From: an uncultured Wenzhouxiangella sp.
GTDB lineage: Bacteria > Pseudomonadota > Gammaproteobacteria > Xanthomonadales > Wenzhouxiangellaceae
Reading direction: 5' to 3'
NCBI GenBank assembly: GCA_913057195.1
Contig: CAJXNL010000004.1
Coordinates: 1 to 64,000 of the forward strand
Length of the DNA: 64,000 nucleotides
In this document: positions 55,926 through 64,000 of the stretch, in pieces
Layout: the number at the start of each line of letters is the position of its first letter
How positions within the stretch are numbered: position 1 is the first letter of the stretch
Position numbers and translations under genes: made by a program
Notes under the pieces: generated by a model
Database searches by the model: none
Told to the model about the DNA's origin: nothing
What the model saw: the letters and a program-made list of their open reading frames with translations, nothing else

Positions 55926-56426
55926 TTATTCGGGCAAGATGACTGCGTCAATGACGTGGATTACGCCGTTCGATGCCTCAATGTCGGCTGTGACAACGTT
56001 CGCGCCTTTGATTGTGACACCGTCGGTGGCATCAATGGCCACGCTGCTGCCTTGGACTGTGTTGGGCGTGAGCGTTTGCCCAGCAATATCAGCCGACATG
56101 ACTTTGCCCGGGAGGACATGGTAGGTGAGGATGCCTTGCAAGGTGGCCTTGTTCTCAGGCTTCAAAAGATCATCCAAAGTCCCTTCTGGCAATGCTGCAA
56201 ATGCTGCATCAGTGGGGGCAAACACTGTAAAAGGGCCGTCGCCTTTTAGCGTTTCAACCAGATCAGCTGCATCCAACGCAGCAGCCAGGGTATTGAAAGA
56301 CCCCGCGGCGACAGCGGTGTCCACAATGTCTTTTTGATCATGATTTCCATGGTTGTCGGCACTGGCCAGTGAGGCGAGAAGGGTCAGTGTGAATGTTAAA
56401 AAAATGTTTCTCAATTGTGATGACAT
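55926..56426 (-). CDS. Secreted fasciclin (FAS1) domain protein
   Basis: A 166-residue protein with a signal peptide (residues about 1-22, ending ASA-D) and one FAS1 domain. The two conserved boxes are [17 protein letters not shown] and [12 protein letters not shown], with YHVLPGKV between them. FAS1 proteins mediate adhesion or binding at the surface. The ATG at 56426 has GGGAG upstream; the frame extends to 56558 without conserved sequence. It reads away from the polysaccharide-type operon, across a 298-base gap. Confidence 0.9.
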   Translation of the reverse strand: MSSQLRNIFLTFTLTLLASLASADNHGNHDQKDIVDTAVAAGSFNTLAAALDAADLVETLKGDGPFTVFAPTDAAFAALPEGTLDDLLKPENKATLQGILTYHVLPGKVMSADIAGQTLTPNTVQGSSVAIDATDGVTIKGANVVTADIEASNGVIHVIDAVILPE

Positions 56427-56724
56427 GGTGTCTCCCTTAAGTGTTAGACCGTATTGCGATGTTGGTGTATGTGGTGCGGAATAAACATAACCGCACCGAG
56501 TGAAGGTTGCGTGACTTGCGCATGCCACCTCGATGGCTGAATCCGAATCAATGCGCATTTCGATCTCGCGACCAATCTAGACGACCAACAGCTGCGAGAA
56601 GGGCTGGGTCTGATTGTGACCAATATGACTGGACAATTCACAAATGGAGGGAAGAGAGAAGTGGTTTTTCGGTGATGATCGAGGCAATGGTGTGGATGGA
56701 CCTTTTGTGTTGTAGTATGGCTTC
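56427..56724. other. Divergent intergenic region
   Basis: About 300 bases between the fasciclin gene and the solute-binding lipoprotein gene. It should hold promoters for both. I see no ORF, operator or repeat that I can name. Confidence 0.4.
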
Positions 56725-57825
56725 ATGTTGAGACTAACCAAGCTCGTTTCGGTGACCTTAGTGGCCCTGATCAGTGCCTGTTCGGGAGAGGTGCAACGCG
56801 AAAACAATGAGGGATCCCAGAGCCTAAATGCAGATGTTTTTCAGATAGGCATCACAGGCGGGCTGAGTCGCATTCCTTGGGAGGTCGCCAAACGGTCACA
56901 ATTGATCAGTGCGATAGAACAAAAACACGCCTTGAGGCTGGAGTTCATCAGTTTTGCCAACGAGGCCGATGCCGTGTTGGCCTATTCTGCCGGCCAAATC
57001 GATGGGGTAACGAGCACACTCAACACGATTGTGGGGACGCTGCAGGGCAGTGCGGGGGACAGTCACCTTATTTTACTGACTGACTTTTCGCAGTCGTCTC
57101 ATGCTTTGCTCAGTAAAAGCATCGATGACATCCAGAGCTTGTCAGATCAACCCGTCCATGTCCAGTTGAACACGGCGAGTCATTATTTTCTTTTTCGTGC
57201 ACTGGAAAACGCCGGGTTGGAATTAAGCGATGTTGAGTTGATTGATGCGTCGACCTTTGATCTCCAAGAGGGAGCCATTGATGGCAGTATCGAGACCATG
57301 GCAGTGGGCGCACCACTGCTTGGGCAGCTCCGGCCATTAACCGAGTTTCGGCCAATCACCACAAGCGAGATGCTGTTTGGTGAAATGATCGGCGGTTTGG
57401 CCGTGAGTGCGGATGTTTTAGAAAGCAACTCCGCTTTGGGCGCTGCTTTGGTCGAGGTGTGGTTTGCAGCGGTTGAGGAAATTATGGCAGACGATGGGAC
57501 GTTTACGCGGGCAGGGCTTTCTGAAGTTGCTCAGCTGGCCGGACTGTCACCCAGATTGGTGGGAGAGTTGCTCTCTCCGAGAGACATCATTGCTGATCCG
57601 AAGCGTGCTTTAAGTTTGTTGAATGGGGATAATCTCGATGCAACAATCTCAGGTGGCCAGCGCTTTAGAACCGCCGCCGAGGCTGCCTCAGAAGAGTTAG
57701 ATCTTATGGCGTGCGCGTTCGAGTGTGACGGCGATGTTCTTGACAACGGAGTTGGAACACAGCTGCGGCTTGATGCAAAGTATCTTGAAGCATTTGTGCA
57801 GGGTACCAGCGGTGATGAAGGCTGA
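56725..57825 (+). CDS. ABC-type solute-binding lipoprotein, SsuA/PhnD-like
   Basis: A 366-residue envelope protein. The N-terminal hydrophobic stretch ends in LISAC, a lipobox, so Cys19 is probably lipidated. The mature part has the type II periplasmic-binding fold of the NMT1/SsuA/PhnD group (FQIGITGGLSRIPWEVAKRS, FANEADAVLAYSAGQIDGVTSTL, VHVQLNTASHYFLFRALENAGL). No ABC permease or ATPase is nearby, so it may sense or present a ligand rather than import it. It overlaps the next gene by 11 bases. Confidence 0.75.
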   Translation: MLRLTKLVSVTLVALISACSGEVQRENNEGSQSLNADVFQIGITGGLSRIPWEVAKRSQLISAIEQKHALRLEFISFANEADAVLAYSAGQIDGVTSTLNTIVGTLQGSAGDSHLILLTDFSQSSHALLSKSIDDIQSLSDQPVHVQLNTASHYFLFRALENAGLELSDVELIDASTFDLQEGAIDGSIETMAVGAPLLGQLRPLTEFRPITTSEMLFGEMIGGLAVSADVLESNSALGAALVEVWFAAVEEIMADDGTFTRAGLSEVAQLAGLSPRLVGELLSPRDIIADPKRALSLLNGDNLDATISGGQRFRTAAEAASEELDLMACAFECDGDVLDNGVGTQLRLDAKYLEAFVQGTSGDEG

Positions 57826-58378
57826 GTTATCCAATGCTTTATTCGATGCTCTGCCCAAAACAGGGTGGCTCTATCCCGATCTGACGTTATCAGCTGCCCA
57901 GATGTATGGTCAAGGCGTCAGGGCAGACGATCTCCACGCTTTGGTCGAGCGGGGGCTGGCTGAATCTAAGGTGCTGTGTCGCTGTGCACGATGCCCGGCA
58001 TGCCAAACACATCAGTGCAGCATTTGGGAGCGGTGCATGCGATGTGAGTCCGCCAATCTGACCGCCATACCTTTGTTTCACCATATTCTTTGCGCGGCAA
58101 TTTTCGAAGCGCCCAATGGGCTTGCTGCGGTCGAACGATGTGAGAAATGTGATCAGCCATTGGCAGATGAACCAGCGATGGTCGAGCCGGTGGGTGACAC
58201 TTATCGATGCCGTGACTGTGGAGGACACTCACCCGAGCCAAAACTTGCATTCTATTGTTTTGGCTGTCAGAAGGTTCACGCTTTTGATGAAGTGACGTTC
58301 CACCGCTTATGGAAGTTCAGGCGCGCCACAACCCACTCAGCGCTGACCGATTCTGTGAGGCAAAAAAACGATGTTTGA
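57815..58378 (+). CDS. Zinc-ribbon protein, TackOD1-like
   Basis: A 187-residue protein with many paired cysteines: CRCARCPAC, CMRC, CEKC, CRDC and CFGC, enough for two or three zinc ribbons, plus the FHHILCAAIFE stretch. The order of Cys pairs and the FHH-C segment resemble the TackOD1 output domain as I recall it; I could not check this. An N-terminal part (1-60) without cysteines may be a small winged or helical domain. The ATG overlaps the lipoprotein stop and the end overlaps the glycosyltransferase start. A regulatory role in the operon is a guess. Confidence 0.6.
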   Translation: MKAELSNALFDALPKTGWLYPDLTLSAAQMYGQGVRADDLHALVERGLAESKVLCRCARCPACQTHQCSIWERCMRCESANLTAIPLFHHILCAAIFEAPNGLAAVERCEKCDQPLADEPAMVEPVGDTYRCRDCGGHSPEPKLAFYCFGCQKVHAFDEVTFHRLWKFRRATTHSALTDSVRQKNDV

Positions 58379-59645
58379 TGTGCCCTATCTACTGGGTGTC
58401 TTCTTCGGAGCTGCCCCGTTGGCAACCCTGGCCACCGTGTTTATCTTCGATGTGCCTCGTGATTTGCTGGCGCTGGCGGGGGTTGCTTTGGCCCGCGGCC
58501 GTAAGTTAGGCAAGAGGCAAGGTGAGACGTTGACCGCCGGGCACGACGGTGACGTGACGGTCATTATTGCCTCATTGAATGATCCAGAAGGGGTCTTGTT
58601 AAGTTTGGAAAGTTTGAGGGCGCAGGACCTTCCGCCGGCACGCGTGATCGTTTTTAGTGATGGTTCAACCGACTGCTCTGTGGCCGTGTTGAGCACCCTG
58701 CAACGACGTGGTGAGATTGATTTGGTCGTTGTTAACGATTTCAGGCTTGGTCGGGCAGCGGCAGGCAATGTCGCGCTTCGCTACGTTGAGACCGAGTTTG
58801 TTTTATTTATTGATTCTGATACCCGCTTAGAACCTGGAGCGATTGCCGCACTCCGGCGTCGCTTACTGACGCGCCCCGAGGCCGCCGTTTGTTCTGGAAA
58901 CATCAGTGTCAGTAATCATAAAGACAGCATTTGGGCAGGTTTGCAGCAGTTGGAATACATGATCTCGATCGATTTTGGTCGAGAATTCTCAGATACACTG
59001 GGCGCAGTGGCCTGTTGCTCGGGGGCATTAAGCATGTATCGCAGCACAATGCTCCAAGACGCTGGCGGTTTATCCTCAGGATCAGGAGAGGACTTGGCCA
59101 CGACATTGAGACTGCGTCGCATGGGTTATGAGGTCCACTTTGAGGCAGACGCCTGGGCAAGAACAGCCGTGCCCTCGACGCTCAGTGGCCTGATCGATCA
59201 GCGACTGAGGTGGGATCGAGACGCTTTTAGGATACAGGTCGTGCAGTTTCACCAGCTTCGTAAGCAAGGCGCTAATGAGCCCTTGGCAAACTCGATTCAA
59301 CGCTATGATTTTGTTCTATTTACCTTTTTGCCCACGCTGATGATGCCTCTGTTCTTGCCCATACTCACACAGGTGCCTGCTGATCTGCTGCCGAGTTTTC
59401 TGGCTGGGGGCTATGTATTTTTGATGTTGCTTGCAGCATTGATTCTTGCGCCCGTATTTATTGGATATCGGGGGCAAGTGTCGGTATTTCAATTGCTGTT
59501 GCTGCCGATTTTTCCGCTTTATCAAGGCATCTTTATGAAGGGCGTTCGGCTGTATGCTTATGTCAGCGAGGCGATTTTTCATGCCTCGGCTCGAGATCGA
59601 TATGTCCCCGCTCGAGTGCGCCAACGACTCAACGGTAAGTGCTGA
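58371..59645 (+). CDS. Membrane-bound family 2 glycosyltransferase
   Basis: A 424-residue processive-type GT2 like those making cellulose, hyaluronan, poly-GlcNAc or alginate. An N-terminal membrane span is followed by the GT-A domain: VTVIIASLNDPEGV, FSDGSTD, the metal-binding FIDSDT (Asp148, Asp150), SGSGED (catalytic acidic pair) and QRLRW (277-281, the QxxRW product-gate motif). Three or four membrane spans follow (about 305-400). No PilZ domain is present. It overlaps both neighbours. The polymer cannot be named. Confidence 0.85.
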   Translation: MFDVPYLLGVFFGAAPLATLATVFIFDVPRDLLALAGVALARGRKLGKRQGETLTAGHDGDVTVIIASLNDPEGVLLSLESLRAQDLPPARVIVFSDGSTDCSVAVLSTLQRRGEIDLVVVNDFRLGRAAAGNVALRYVETEFVLFIDSDTRLEPGAIAALRRRLLTRPEAAVCSGNISVSNHKDSIWAGLQQLEYMISIDFGREFSDTLGAVACCSGALSMYRSTMLQDAGGLSSGSGEDLATTLRLRRMGYEVHFEADAWARTAVPSTLSGLIDQRLRWDRDAFRIQVVQFHQLRKQGANEPLANSIQRYDFVLFTFLPTLMMPLFLPILTQVPADLLPSFLAGGYVFLMLLAALILAPVFIGYRGQVSVFQLLLLPIFPLYQGIFMKGVRLYAYVSEAIFHASARDRYVPARVRQRLNGKC

Positions 59646-60628
59646 TGCATATTCTGCGCGGTGGTGGTCAAGCGGGCCAGCGCGATGAGCGATATAAAAG
59701 CTCAGGGCGGGTGGTGAGGCTGATATATTCTATGGCGGTATTGGCCGTCATTGCATATGCACTGTATTTTTTCGGTCGCCCCTATCTTATCCTCGAAGGA
59801 GCGGGGATCGTATCAGCACCTAAAAAAGATATCGCGGCTGATCATGTGGCTGAAGTTGAGCTTGTCCATATCGAGCCAGGTGATCGGGTATACCCGGGAG
59901 CCTTGCTTTTTACAATCAACCGCTCAGGTTTTGCTGAGCGTTTGGATGAAATTCGCACGACACTTGCAGATCGTGAGCAAGATATTGACAGAGTTCTTCA
60001 AGAGCTCAAGGTCGCCGAGCGAATGATGCCCGTGCTGAACCGCCGAGTGAGTGAATTGGGCGGTGTATTAAAGCGAGCAGACGATCAGCCTGAAATTATG
60101 GATCTTTCAACACGAAGCACCCTGCATCGTGAATATGCTGAGGCTTCACGACAGCTTGAACAGAATCGGGCGCAGCGAGAAAACTTACCTGGTCTGCTTG
60201 ATCAGTTGCAGCAAAACAAACGTGCGCTTCAACAACGCCAGTCGGAGATATTGCTGACCTGGAGAAACCGTCAGGTGGTGGCTCAGGAGGCCGGTATTAT
60301 CGGGCCTGAGGTTGTTTCTGAAGGTGAGACAGTGTTGACCGGTGAGGTTATGGCACAACTGCTCGACTCAAGTCGCCTTTATGTAATTTGGGAATTGCCT
60401 CAGCGAATGCTTCGATTGCCGCGTCTTGGCGAGCGGGTGATTGTGAAAGGTGTTCGTGTGCAAGTGACAGGGCGAGTGGATCGATTTGCCGCGATGGCTA
60501 GTCCCTCGCCCGGGGATCAACAGCGTCGTCGACGTCTTGTGTATGTCGCCATCAATCGTGAAGATGCGAAGTTATTGCCCCTAGAAAGCAGCGTGACAGT
60601 TCAGATGAATTACTTCTGGAACGATTGA
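59645..60628 (+). CDS. HlyD-type membrane-fusion protein, partner of the glycosyltransferase
   Basis: A 327-residue inner-membrane protein: one span at about 26-46, then a lipoyl-like half (VELVHIEPGDRVYPGALLFTI), a long coiled coil (about 85-200, Gln/Arg-rich) and the second lipoyl half (VVAQEAGIIGPEVVSEGETVLTGEVMAQLL) with a beta-barrel. The layout matches Alg44-like and HlyD adaptors that link a synthase to the periplasm. The ATG shares TGATG with the glycosyltransferase stop. No outer-membrane porin follows. Confidence 0.82.
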   Translation: MHILRGGGQAGQRDERYKSSGRVVRLIYSMAVLAVIAYALYFFGRPYLILEGAGIVSAPKKDIAADHVAEVELVHIEPGDRVYPGALLFTINRSGFAERLDEIRTTLADREQDIDRVLQELKVAERMMPVLNRRVSELGGVLKRADDQPEIMDLSTRSTLHREYAEASRQLEQNRAQRENLPGLLDQLQQNKRALQQRQSEILLTWRNRQVVAQEAGIIGPEVVSEGETVLTGEVMAQLLDSSRLYVIWELPQRMLRLPRLGERVIVKGVRVQVTGRVDRFAAMASPSPGDQQRRRRLVYVAINREDAKLLPLESSVTVQMNYFWND

Positions 60629-60895
60629 TCTGTCAGCTGAGCCGTAGGAGTCATGATCAGCCATAGGCTGCGATTTTAACGCGTTGATGACTGGCGCTGT
60701 CGGTGTTTCTGTGGCAGGCGATCCGTGCGATTCAGATTCAGATTTAGATTCGGTTTCAGACGCTTTTGAGGTGCTGCGTCGGACTTCAGACCAGGATGAG
60801 AGGCCCTTGGGCTTGATTGCGGGCACTTCAACATCTGCCGCACGAATTAAGAGAGTGATAAACTACCGGGATCATCGATTGTAAGGAGACAACCC
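60629..60895. other. Intergenic region before icd
   Basis: 267 bases. They hold an imperfect hexamer repeat (separate entry), the icd ribosome site (AAGGAG, 60882-60887) and presumably the icd promoter, which I cannot place with confidence. Short open frames on both strands here are low-complexity and unlikely to be genes. Confidence 0.4.
60729..60758. repeat. Imperfect tandem hexamer repeat
   Basis: GATTCA, GATTCA, GATTTA, GATTCG, then GTTTCA: about five units of a 6-base repeat with drift, about 140-165 bases before icd. Confidence 0.6.
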
Positions 60896-62149
60896 ATGGG
60901 ATTCCAACACGTCAAAATGCCTGAATCAGGCGATAAAGTGCGCATCGACAACGGCCGTTTGGTGGTCTCCGATCAGCCCATTTTGGGGTTTATTGAGGGT
61001 GATGGCATTGGTGTGGACATCACGCCCGCCTGCATGCGGGTTTGGAACGCCGCCATTGAAAAGGCCTATGGTGGCCAACGCAAGGTTCACTGGGCAGAGC
61101 TTTTCTTAGGGGAGAAAGCCGCCGGCATCTACGACGGGGACTACTTTCCCCAGGAAACCCTGGATGCCATTCAAGATTTGACCGTGGCCATTAAGGGGCC
61201 GTTGACGACGCCGGTCGGTGAGGGCTTTCGCTCGCTGAATGTCTCGTTGAGGCAAACCCTTGATTTATATGCCTGTGTTCGGCCAGTGAAGTACTACAAC
61301 GGCGTTCCCTCTCCGTTGAAAAAACCTGAAGATGTGGATGCGGTGATTTTCCGTGAGAACACTGAGGATGTCTATGCCGGACTCGAGTATGCATCGGGTA
61401 CCCCTGAGAATAAAAAGCTGGCGACATTCCTGCGCGAGCAAATGGGCGCGGACTTCTTCGAAGATGCGGGTCTCGGGATCAAGCCGGTCTCGGCGGCGGG
61501 CTCAAAGCGCTTAGTCCGAAAAGCCATCCAGTACGCCATCGACAATAACCGCTCAAGCGTGACCTTGGTACACAAAGGCAACATCATGAAGTTCACCGAA
61601 GGCGCGTTTAGAAAGTGGGGGTACGAAGTCGCGGCCGAAGAGTTTGGGGATGTCACCATCACCGAAGACGAGCTGTGGGAAAAACACGACGGGAAAGCCC
61701 CCGAGGGCAAGATTGTCATCAAAGACCGAATCGCCGACATCATGTTCCAGCTCATGCTGCTGCGGCCCGCGGAGTTCGATGTTTTGGCGACCATGAACCT
61801 CAATGGCGACTATTTGTCAGACGCCTTGGCTGCCGAAGTCGGCGGCATGGGGATTGCAGCGGGAGCAAACATGGCCGATCACGTTGCAGTGTTCGAAGCC
61901 ACCCACGGCACTGCGCCAAAATACGCCGGAAAAGATCAAGTTAACCCGAGCTCACTGATGTTTTCGGGCTGCATGATGTTTGATTACATCGGGTGGCCTG
62001 AAGTGACTCAATTAATCGAAGCGGCGTTTGAAAAAGTGGTCTCTGACAAAGTGGTGACTTACGATTTCGCAAGGCTTCTGGAAGGCTCCACGAAGGTCTC
62101 CACCAGCGGATTTGCAGATGCCCTAATTGACGCGATCAACCAAAGCTAA
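60896..62149 (+). CDS. icd: NADP-dependent isocitrate dehydrogenase
   Basis: Oxidises isocitrate to 2-oxoglutarate in the TCA cycle. The 417 residues match E. coli Icd. [19 protein letters not shown] holds the substrate-binding Ser that the kinase AceK phosphorylates in E. coli. [29 protein letters not shown] and [18 protein letters not shown] follow in order. AAGGAG is eight bases before the ATG. The next gene starts 31 bases after the stop. Confidence 0.97.
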   Translation: MGFQHVKMPESGDKVRIDNGRLVVSDQPILGFIEGDGIGVDITPACMRVWNAAIEKAYGGQRKVHWAELFLGEKAAGIYDGDYFPQETLDAIQDLTVAIKGPLTTPVGEGFRSLNVSLRQTLDLYACVRPVKYYNGVPSPLKKPEDVDAVIFRENTEDVYAGLEYASGTPENKKLATFLREQMGADFFEDAGLGIKPVSAAGSKRLVRKAIQYAIDNNRSSVTLVHKGNIMKFTEGAFRKWGYEVAAEEFGDVTITEDELWEKHDGKAPEGKIVIKDRIADIMFQLMLLRPAEFDVLATMNLNGDYLSDALAAEVGGMGIAAGANMADHVAVFEATHGTAPKYAGKDQVNPSSLMFSGCMMFDYIGWPEVTQLIEAAFEKVVSDKVVTYDFARLLEGSTKVSTSGFADALIDAINQS

Positions 62150-62180
62150 TGGGCACTGGATTTGGCAGCTTGGCTCGACC

Positions 62181-63014
62181 ATGACTGAGAATGTTTGGGA
62201 GCAGGCTCGGACGGCTTTGGCCGAAAGAGATCCGTGGACCAAATGTGAGCAAGTGCAAGCCCTTTGGTCACTCGTGAGGCATCAGCCTGAGGGTTTAAAA
62301 GCCGACGACAAACCGAGTTGGTCCAGCGAGGAGCTGCCCTGCGGGCAGCCCGATCGTCCTGAGTTAATTCCACCGAATGAGCTGCCTCGGCGCGGCTTGG
62401 GATCTGTCGAGGGGCGAGTGGCTTTGATTCATGCCATTGCGCATATTGAGTTTAATGCCATCAATTTGGGTCTCGATGCGGCCTGCCGCTTCCACGGAAT
62501 GCCGGATGGCACGCACGGTACCGATCCGGGGCACTTTTATTGGGACTGGCTTAGCGTGGCCGCCGATGAGGCAAGACATTTTTTGATGTTATCTGGGCGT
62601 CTGTCAGATTTGGGCGCTCAGTATGGAGACTTGCCGGCGCACAATGGTCTTTGGGCAATGGCGGTCAAAACACAGCACGATGTGCTTGTTCGAATGGCCT
62701 TGGTGCCGCGTGTGTTAGAGGCGCGTGGTTTAGATGTCACGCCCGGCATGATCGACAAGCTCAAGCAAGCCGAGGACCACGAGACCGTCAGACGATTGGA
62801 AATCATTTTGGAAGAAGAGGAAGCGCACGTCACCATCGGGACTCGCTGGTTTCGCTATTGCTGCGGTCTGGTGGGCTTGGAGCCTGACTCAACCTTTGAT
62901 GAGCTTCTGCACACTTATTTTCAGCCGCCCCCCAAGGGGCCCTACAATGAGCCAGCAAGAAAGCGCGCGGGCTTTAGTGAGACAGAGCTTGCCCGTTTGA
63001 GAAAGAACGGATAA
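62181..63014 (+). CDS. DUF455 ferritin-like protein
   Basis: A 277-residue protein of the DUF455 family, whose fold is a ferritin-like four-helix bundle. Metal-ligand-like motifs are HIEFNAINLGLD, DEARHFLML and EEEEAHVTIG. The function is unknown; relatives include tRNA-hydroxylase-like diiron proteins. The ATG at 62181 is preferred to one 18 codons upstream inside icd. The last 41 bases overlap the 3' end of lexA on the other strand. Confidence 0.85.
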   Translation: MTENVWEQARTALAERDPWTKCEQVQALWSLVRHQPEGLKADDKPSWSSEELPCGQPDRPELIPPNELPRRGLGSVEGRVALIHAIAHIEFNAINLGLDAACRFHGMPDGTHGTDPGHFYWDWLSVAADEARHFLMLSGRLSDLGAQYGDLPAHNGLWAMAVKTQHDVLVRMALVPRVLEARGLDVTPGMIDKLKQAEDHETVRRLEIILEEEEAHVTIGTRWFRYCCGLVGLEPDSTFDELLHTYFQPPPKGPYNEPARKRAGFSETELARLRKNG

Positions 63015-63606
63015 CACCCACCGCCAATCCCTCAACGGCAAACTCTTGGCCTGATCGCACTTTGATGGGGGGGTAAGCGGGATTGTGCGCGACAAGCTCA
63101 ATGCCTCGCCCGCGACGTTTAAGCTCTTTGACAGTGATCTCATCATCGATGCGCGCGACAACGATTTGGCCCGTTCTGGCCTCAGGCGTTTTATGCACCA
63201 CCAGCATGTCACCATCGTTAATGCCTGCATCAATCATGCTGTCACCGTTGACCTTAAGCAAAAAGTGCGGTTTGGGTGAAAAGGCTGATGGATCAACAGA
63301 AAGTTGGGCTTGCTGGTGTTCGACAGCCAAAATGGGTCGGCCTGCACTCACTCGCCCAATCACAGGCAGTGATTTGGCGCTCGCCGGGTTGGAATCACGA
63401 GCGATAACCCGAATGCCTCGGGCGGTGCCTTGTATCAACTCAATCACGCCTTGACGCTCTAAGGCTTTCAGATGGCACTGCGCCGCGTTGGGTGAAGAAA
63501 ATTTGAAGTGTTTGACGATTTGAGCGCGCGTGGGCGGCCATCCGTGGCGATCGACGTGATCGGCAATGAAGTCGTAAATGGCCTGCTGGCGCTTGGTCAA
63601 TGGCAT
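62974..63606 (-). CDS. lexA: SOS repressor LexA
   Basis: Represses SOS genes and cleaves itself when RecA filaments form. The 210 residues hold an N-terminal winged helix (LTKRQQAIYDFIADHVDRHG, PPTRAQIVKHFKFSSPNAA). The Ala88-Gly89 cleavage site lies in VSAGRP, the catalytic Ser123 in GDSM and Lys160 in VKELKRRG. The recognition-helix region HFKFSSPNAAQCHL is close to that of E. coli LexA, in line with the CTG-N10-CAG boxes found here. An in-frame GTG at 63609 is an alternative start. Its own operator is just upstream. Confidence 0.96.
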   Translation of the reverse strand: MPLTKRQQAIYDFIADHVDRHGWPPTRAQIVKHFKFSSPNAAQCHLKALERQGVIELIQGTARGIRVIARDSNPASAKSLPVIGRVSAGRPILAVEHQQAQLSVDPSAFSPKPHFLLKVNGDSMIDAGINDGDMLVVHKTPEARTGQIVVARIDDEITVKELKRRGRGIELVAHNPAYPPIKVRSGQEFAVEGLAVGVIRSFSNGQALSH

Positions 63607-63613
63607 CACATTA

Positions 63614-63629
63614 CTGTATCAAAAAACAG
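63614..63629 (-). promoter_or_regulatory. LexA operator of lexA
   Basis: CTGTATCAAAAAACAG, a perfect CTG-N10-CAG, seven bases upstream of the lexA ATG. This is the usual autoregulatory site. Confidence 0.88.
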
Positions 63630-63678
63630 TTCTGGCGTCACCTGTGCTCTTGGCCAGCGTCCGAGGGACGTTGTGTGG

Positions 63679-64000
63679 TCACTTGCCGTCGTCGGGCGCC
63701 TTTCTCTGTACGGGCACATAAATGCGCTGAACCGGGTAGTTGTAGGGTCCCCAAAATCCTGTATAGAACCCAGCATAGCCCCAGCGCCGGTCGTCTTTTT
63801 CCGAGCGCTCAGGCCACAAGTAAATGCTCTGTGCAGTCACCATGGGGTAGCGGTACGTGTATTCCCCAATCAGGTTTTCGGTGAATCCCGTCAGTTCGCC
63901 AACCACGGTCACCTCTCGACCCTGCGTGTAGACCGCTGGATCTCGAAACCCGGGGCCGCAGGCCATGAATCGACCAAAATGCACATCATTGCCAACAATG
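63679..64000 (-). CDS. Slp-type outer-membrane lipoprotein (5' end outside window)
   Basis: The C-terminal 106 residues of a protein whose frame is open to the window edge. HFGRFMACGPGFRDPAVYTQGREVTVVGE and YRYPMVTAQSIYLWPE are typical of the Slp/YeaY starvation-lipoprotein family. The signal peptide and lipobox are not in view. The last 20 residues are Pro/Lys-rich. The stop lies 50 bases upstream of the lexA operator on the same strand. Confidence 0.8.
   Translation of the reverse strand, partial: IVGNDVHFGRFMACGPGFRDPAVYTQGREVTVVGELTGFTENLIGEYTYRYPMVTAQSIYLWPERSEKDDRRWGYAGFYTGFWGPYNYPVQRIYVPVQRKAPDDGK

Noticed and set aside
60581..60826. 81-residue minus-strand frame rich in Ser, Glu and Lys
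   Set aside because: Low complexity over the hexamer repeat, and it overlaps the end of the HlyD-type gene.
60684..60884. 66-residue plus-strand frame before icd
   Set aside because: Asp-Ser repeat caused by the hexamer repeat; no ribosome site or family.

Overview
The window looks like a chromosomal segment of a gammaproteobacterium of moderate GC content; I cannot name the genus. The best evidence is gene order. rpoE-rseA-rseB-rseC-mucD runs straight into lepA-lepB-rnc-era-recO-pdxJ (23.3-33.2 kb), as in Pseudomonas-like gammaproteobacteria. ffh is followed by the rpsP-rimM-trmD-rplS ribosomal operon (34.6-38.0 kb). The many dehydrogenases, a beta-oxidation accessory reductase, a secreted peptidase, a secreted acylase and a voltage-gated sodium channel fit a heterotroph in a saline setting, but that is inference.

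Layout. 0-9 kb: end of an NAD kinase gene, a small lipoprotein, a transporter plus a cobalamin-binding-type protein, a DksA/TraR zinc-finger protein, an SDR oxidoreductase, the thioesterase TesB and, on the other strand, the error-prone polymerase DnaE2. 9-23 kb: CbpA-type co-chaperone, FadH-type reductase, aldehyde dehydrogenase, VOC protein, homoserine kinase, YeiH-type transporter, S9 peptidase, heat-shock sigma factor RpoH, MurB, PyrD and a second aldehyde dehydrogenase. 23-38 kb: sigma-E operon and the translation/secretion/ribosome-maturation clusters. 38-47 kb: HtpG, a BacNav-type channel, FKBP isomerase, TrpS, then a minus-strand run of a 2-oxoacid dehydrogenase complex followed by rimB-rimK. 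47-55 kb: penicillin-acylase family enzyme, SecB-like protein, a structured RNA candidate (6S-like), acyl-CoA-binding protein, SLC13 transporter, imuB and imuA. 55.5-60.6 kb: two tRNA-Ser genes, a fasciclin protein and a compact four-gene operon (solute-binding lipoprotein, zinc-ribbon protein, membrane glycosyltransferase, HlyD-type protein). 60.9-64 kb: isocitrate dehydrogenase, a DUF455 protein, lexA and the end of an Slp-type lipoprotein gene.

Two stress circuits can be read from the DNA. (1) SOS: lexA, imuA-imuB and dnaE2 each have a 16-bp LexA-type operator (CTG-N10-CAG, or CTG-N10-TAG at dnaE2), so the mutagenic translesion machinery is one regulon split over about 46 kb. (2) Envelope and heat stress: rpoE has a sigma-E-type promoter of its own; rpoH has a sigma-E-type promoter followed by a sigma-32-type promoter; htpG and the cbpA-type gene have sigma-32-type promoters. 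That predicts a sigma-E to sigma-32 cascade with sigma-32 autoregulation.

The best candidate for an undescribed system is the 56.7-60.6 kb operon, which resembles a membrane polysaccharide synthase with a periplasmic adaptor but carries an unusual zinc-ribbon protein and a solute-binding lipoprotein. No CRISPR array, insertion sequence, prophage or rRNA gene was seen.
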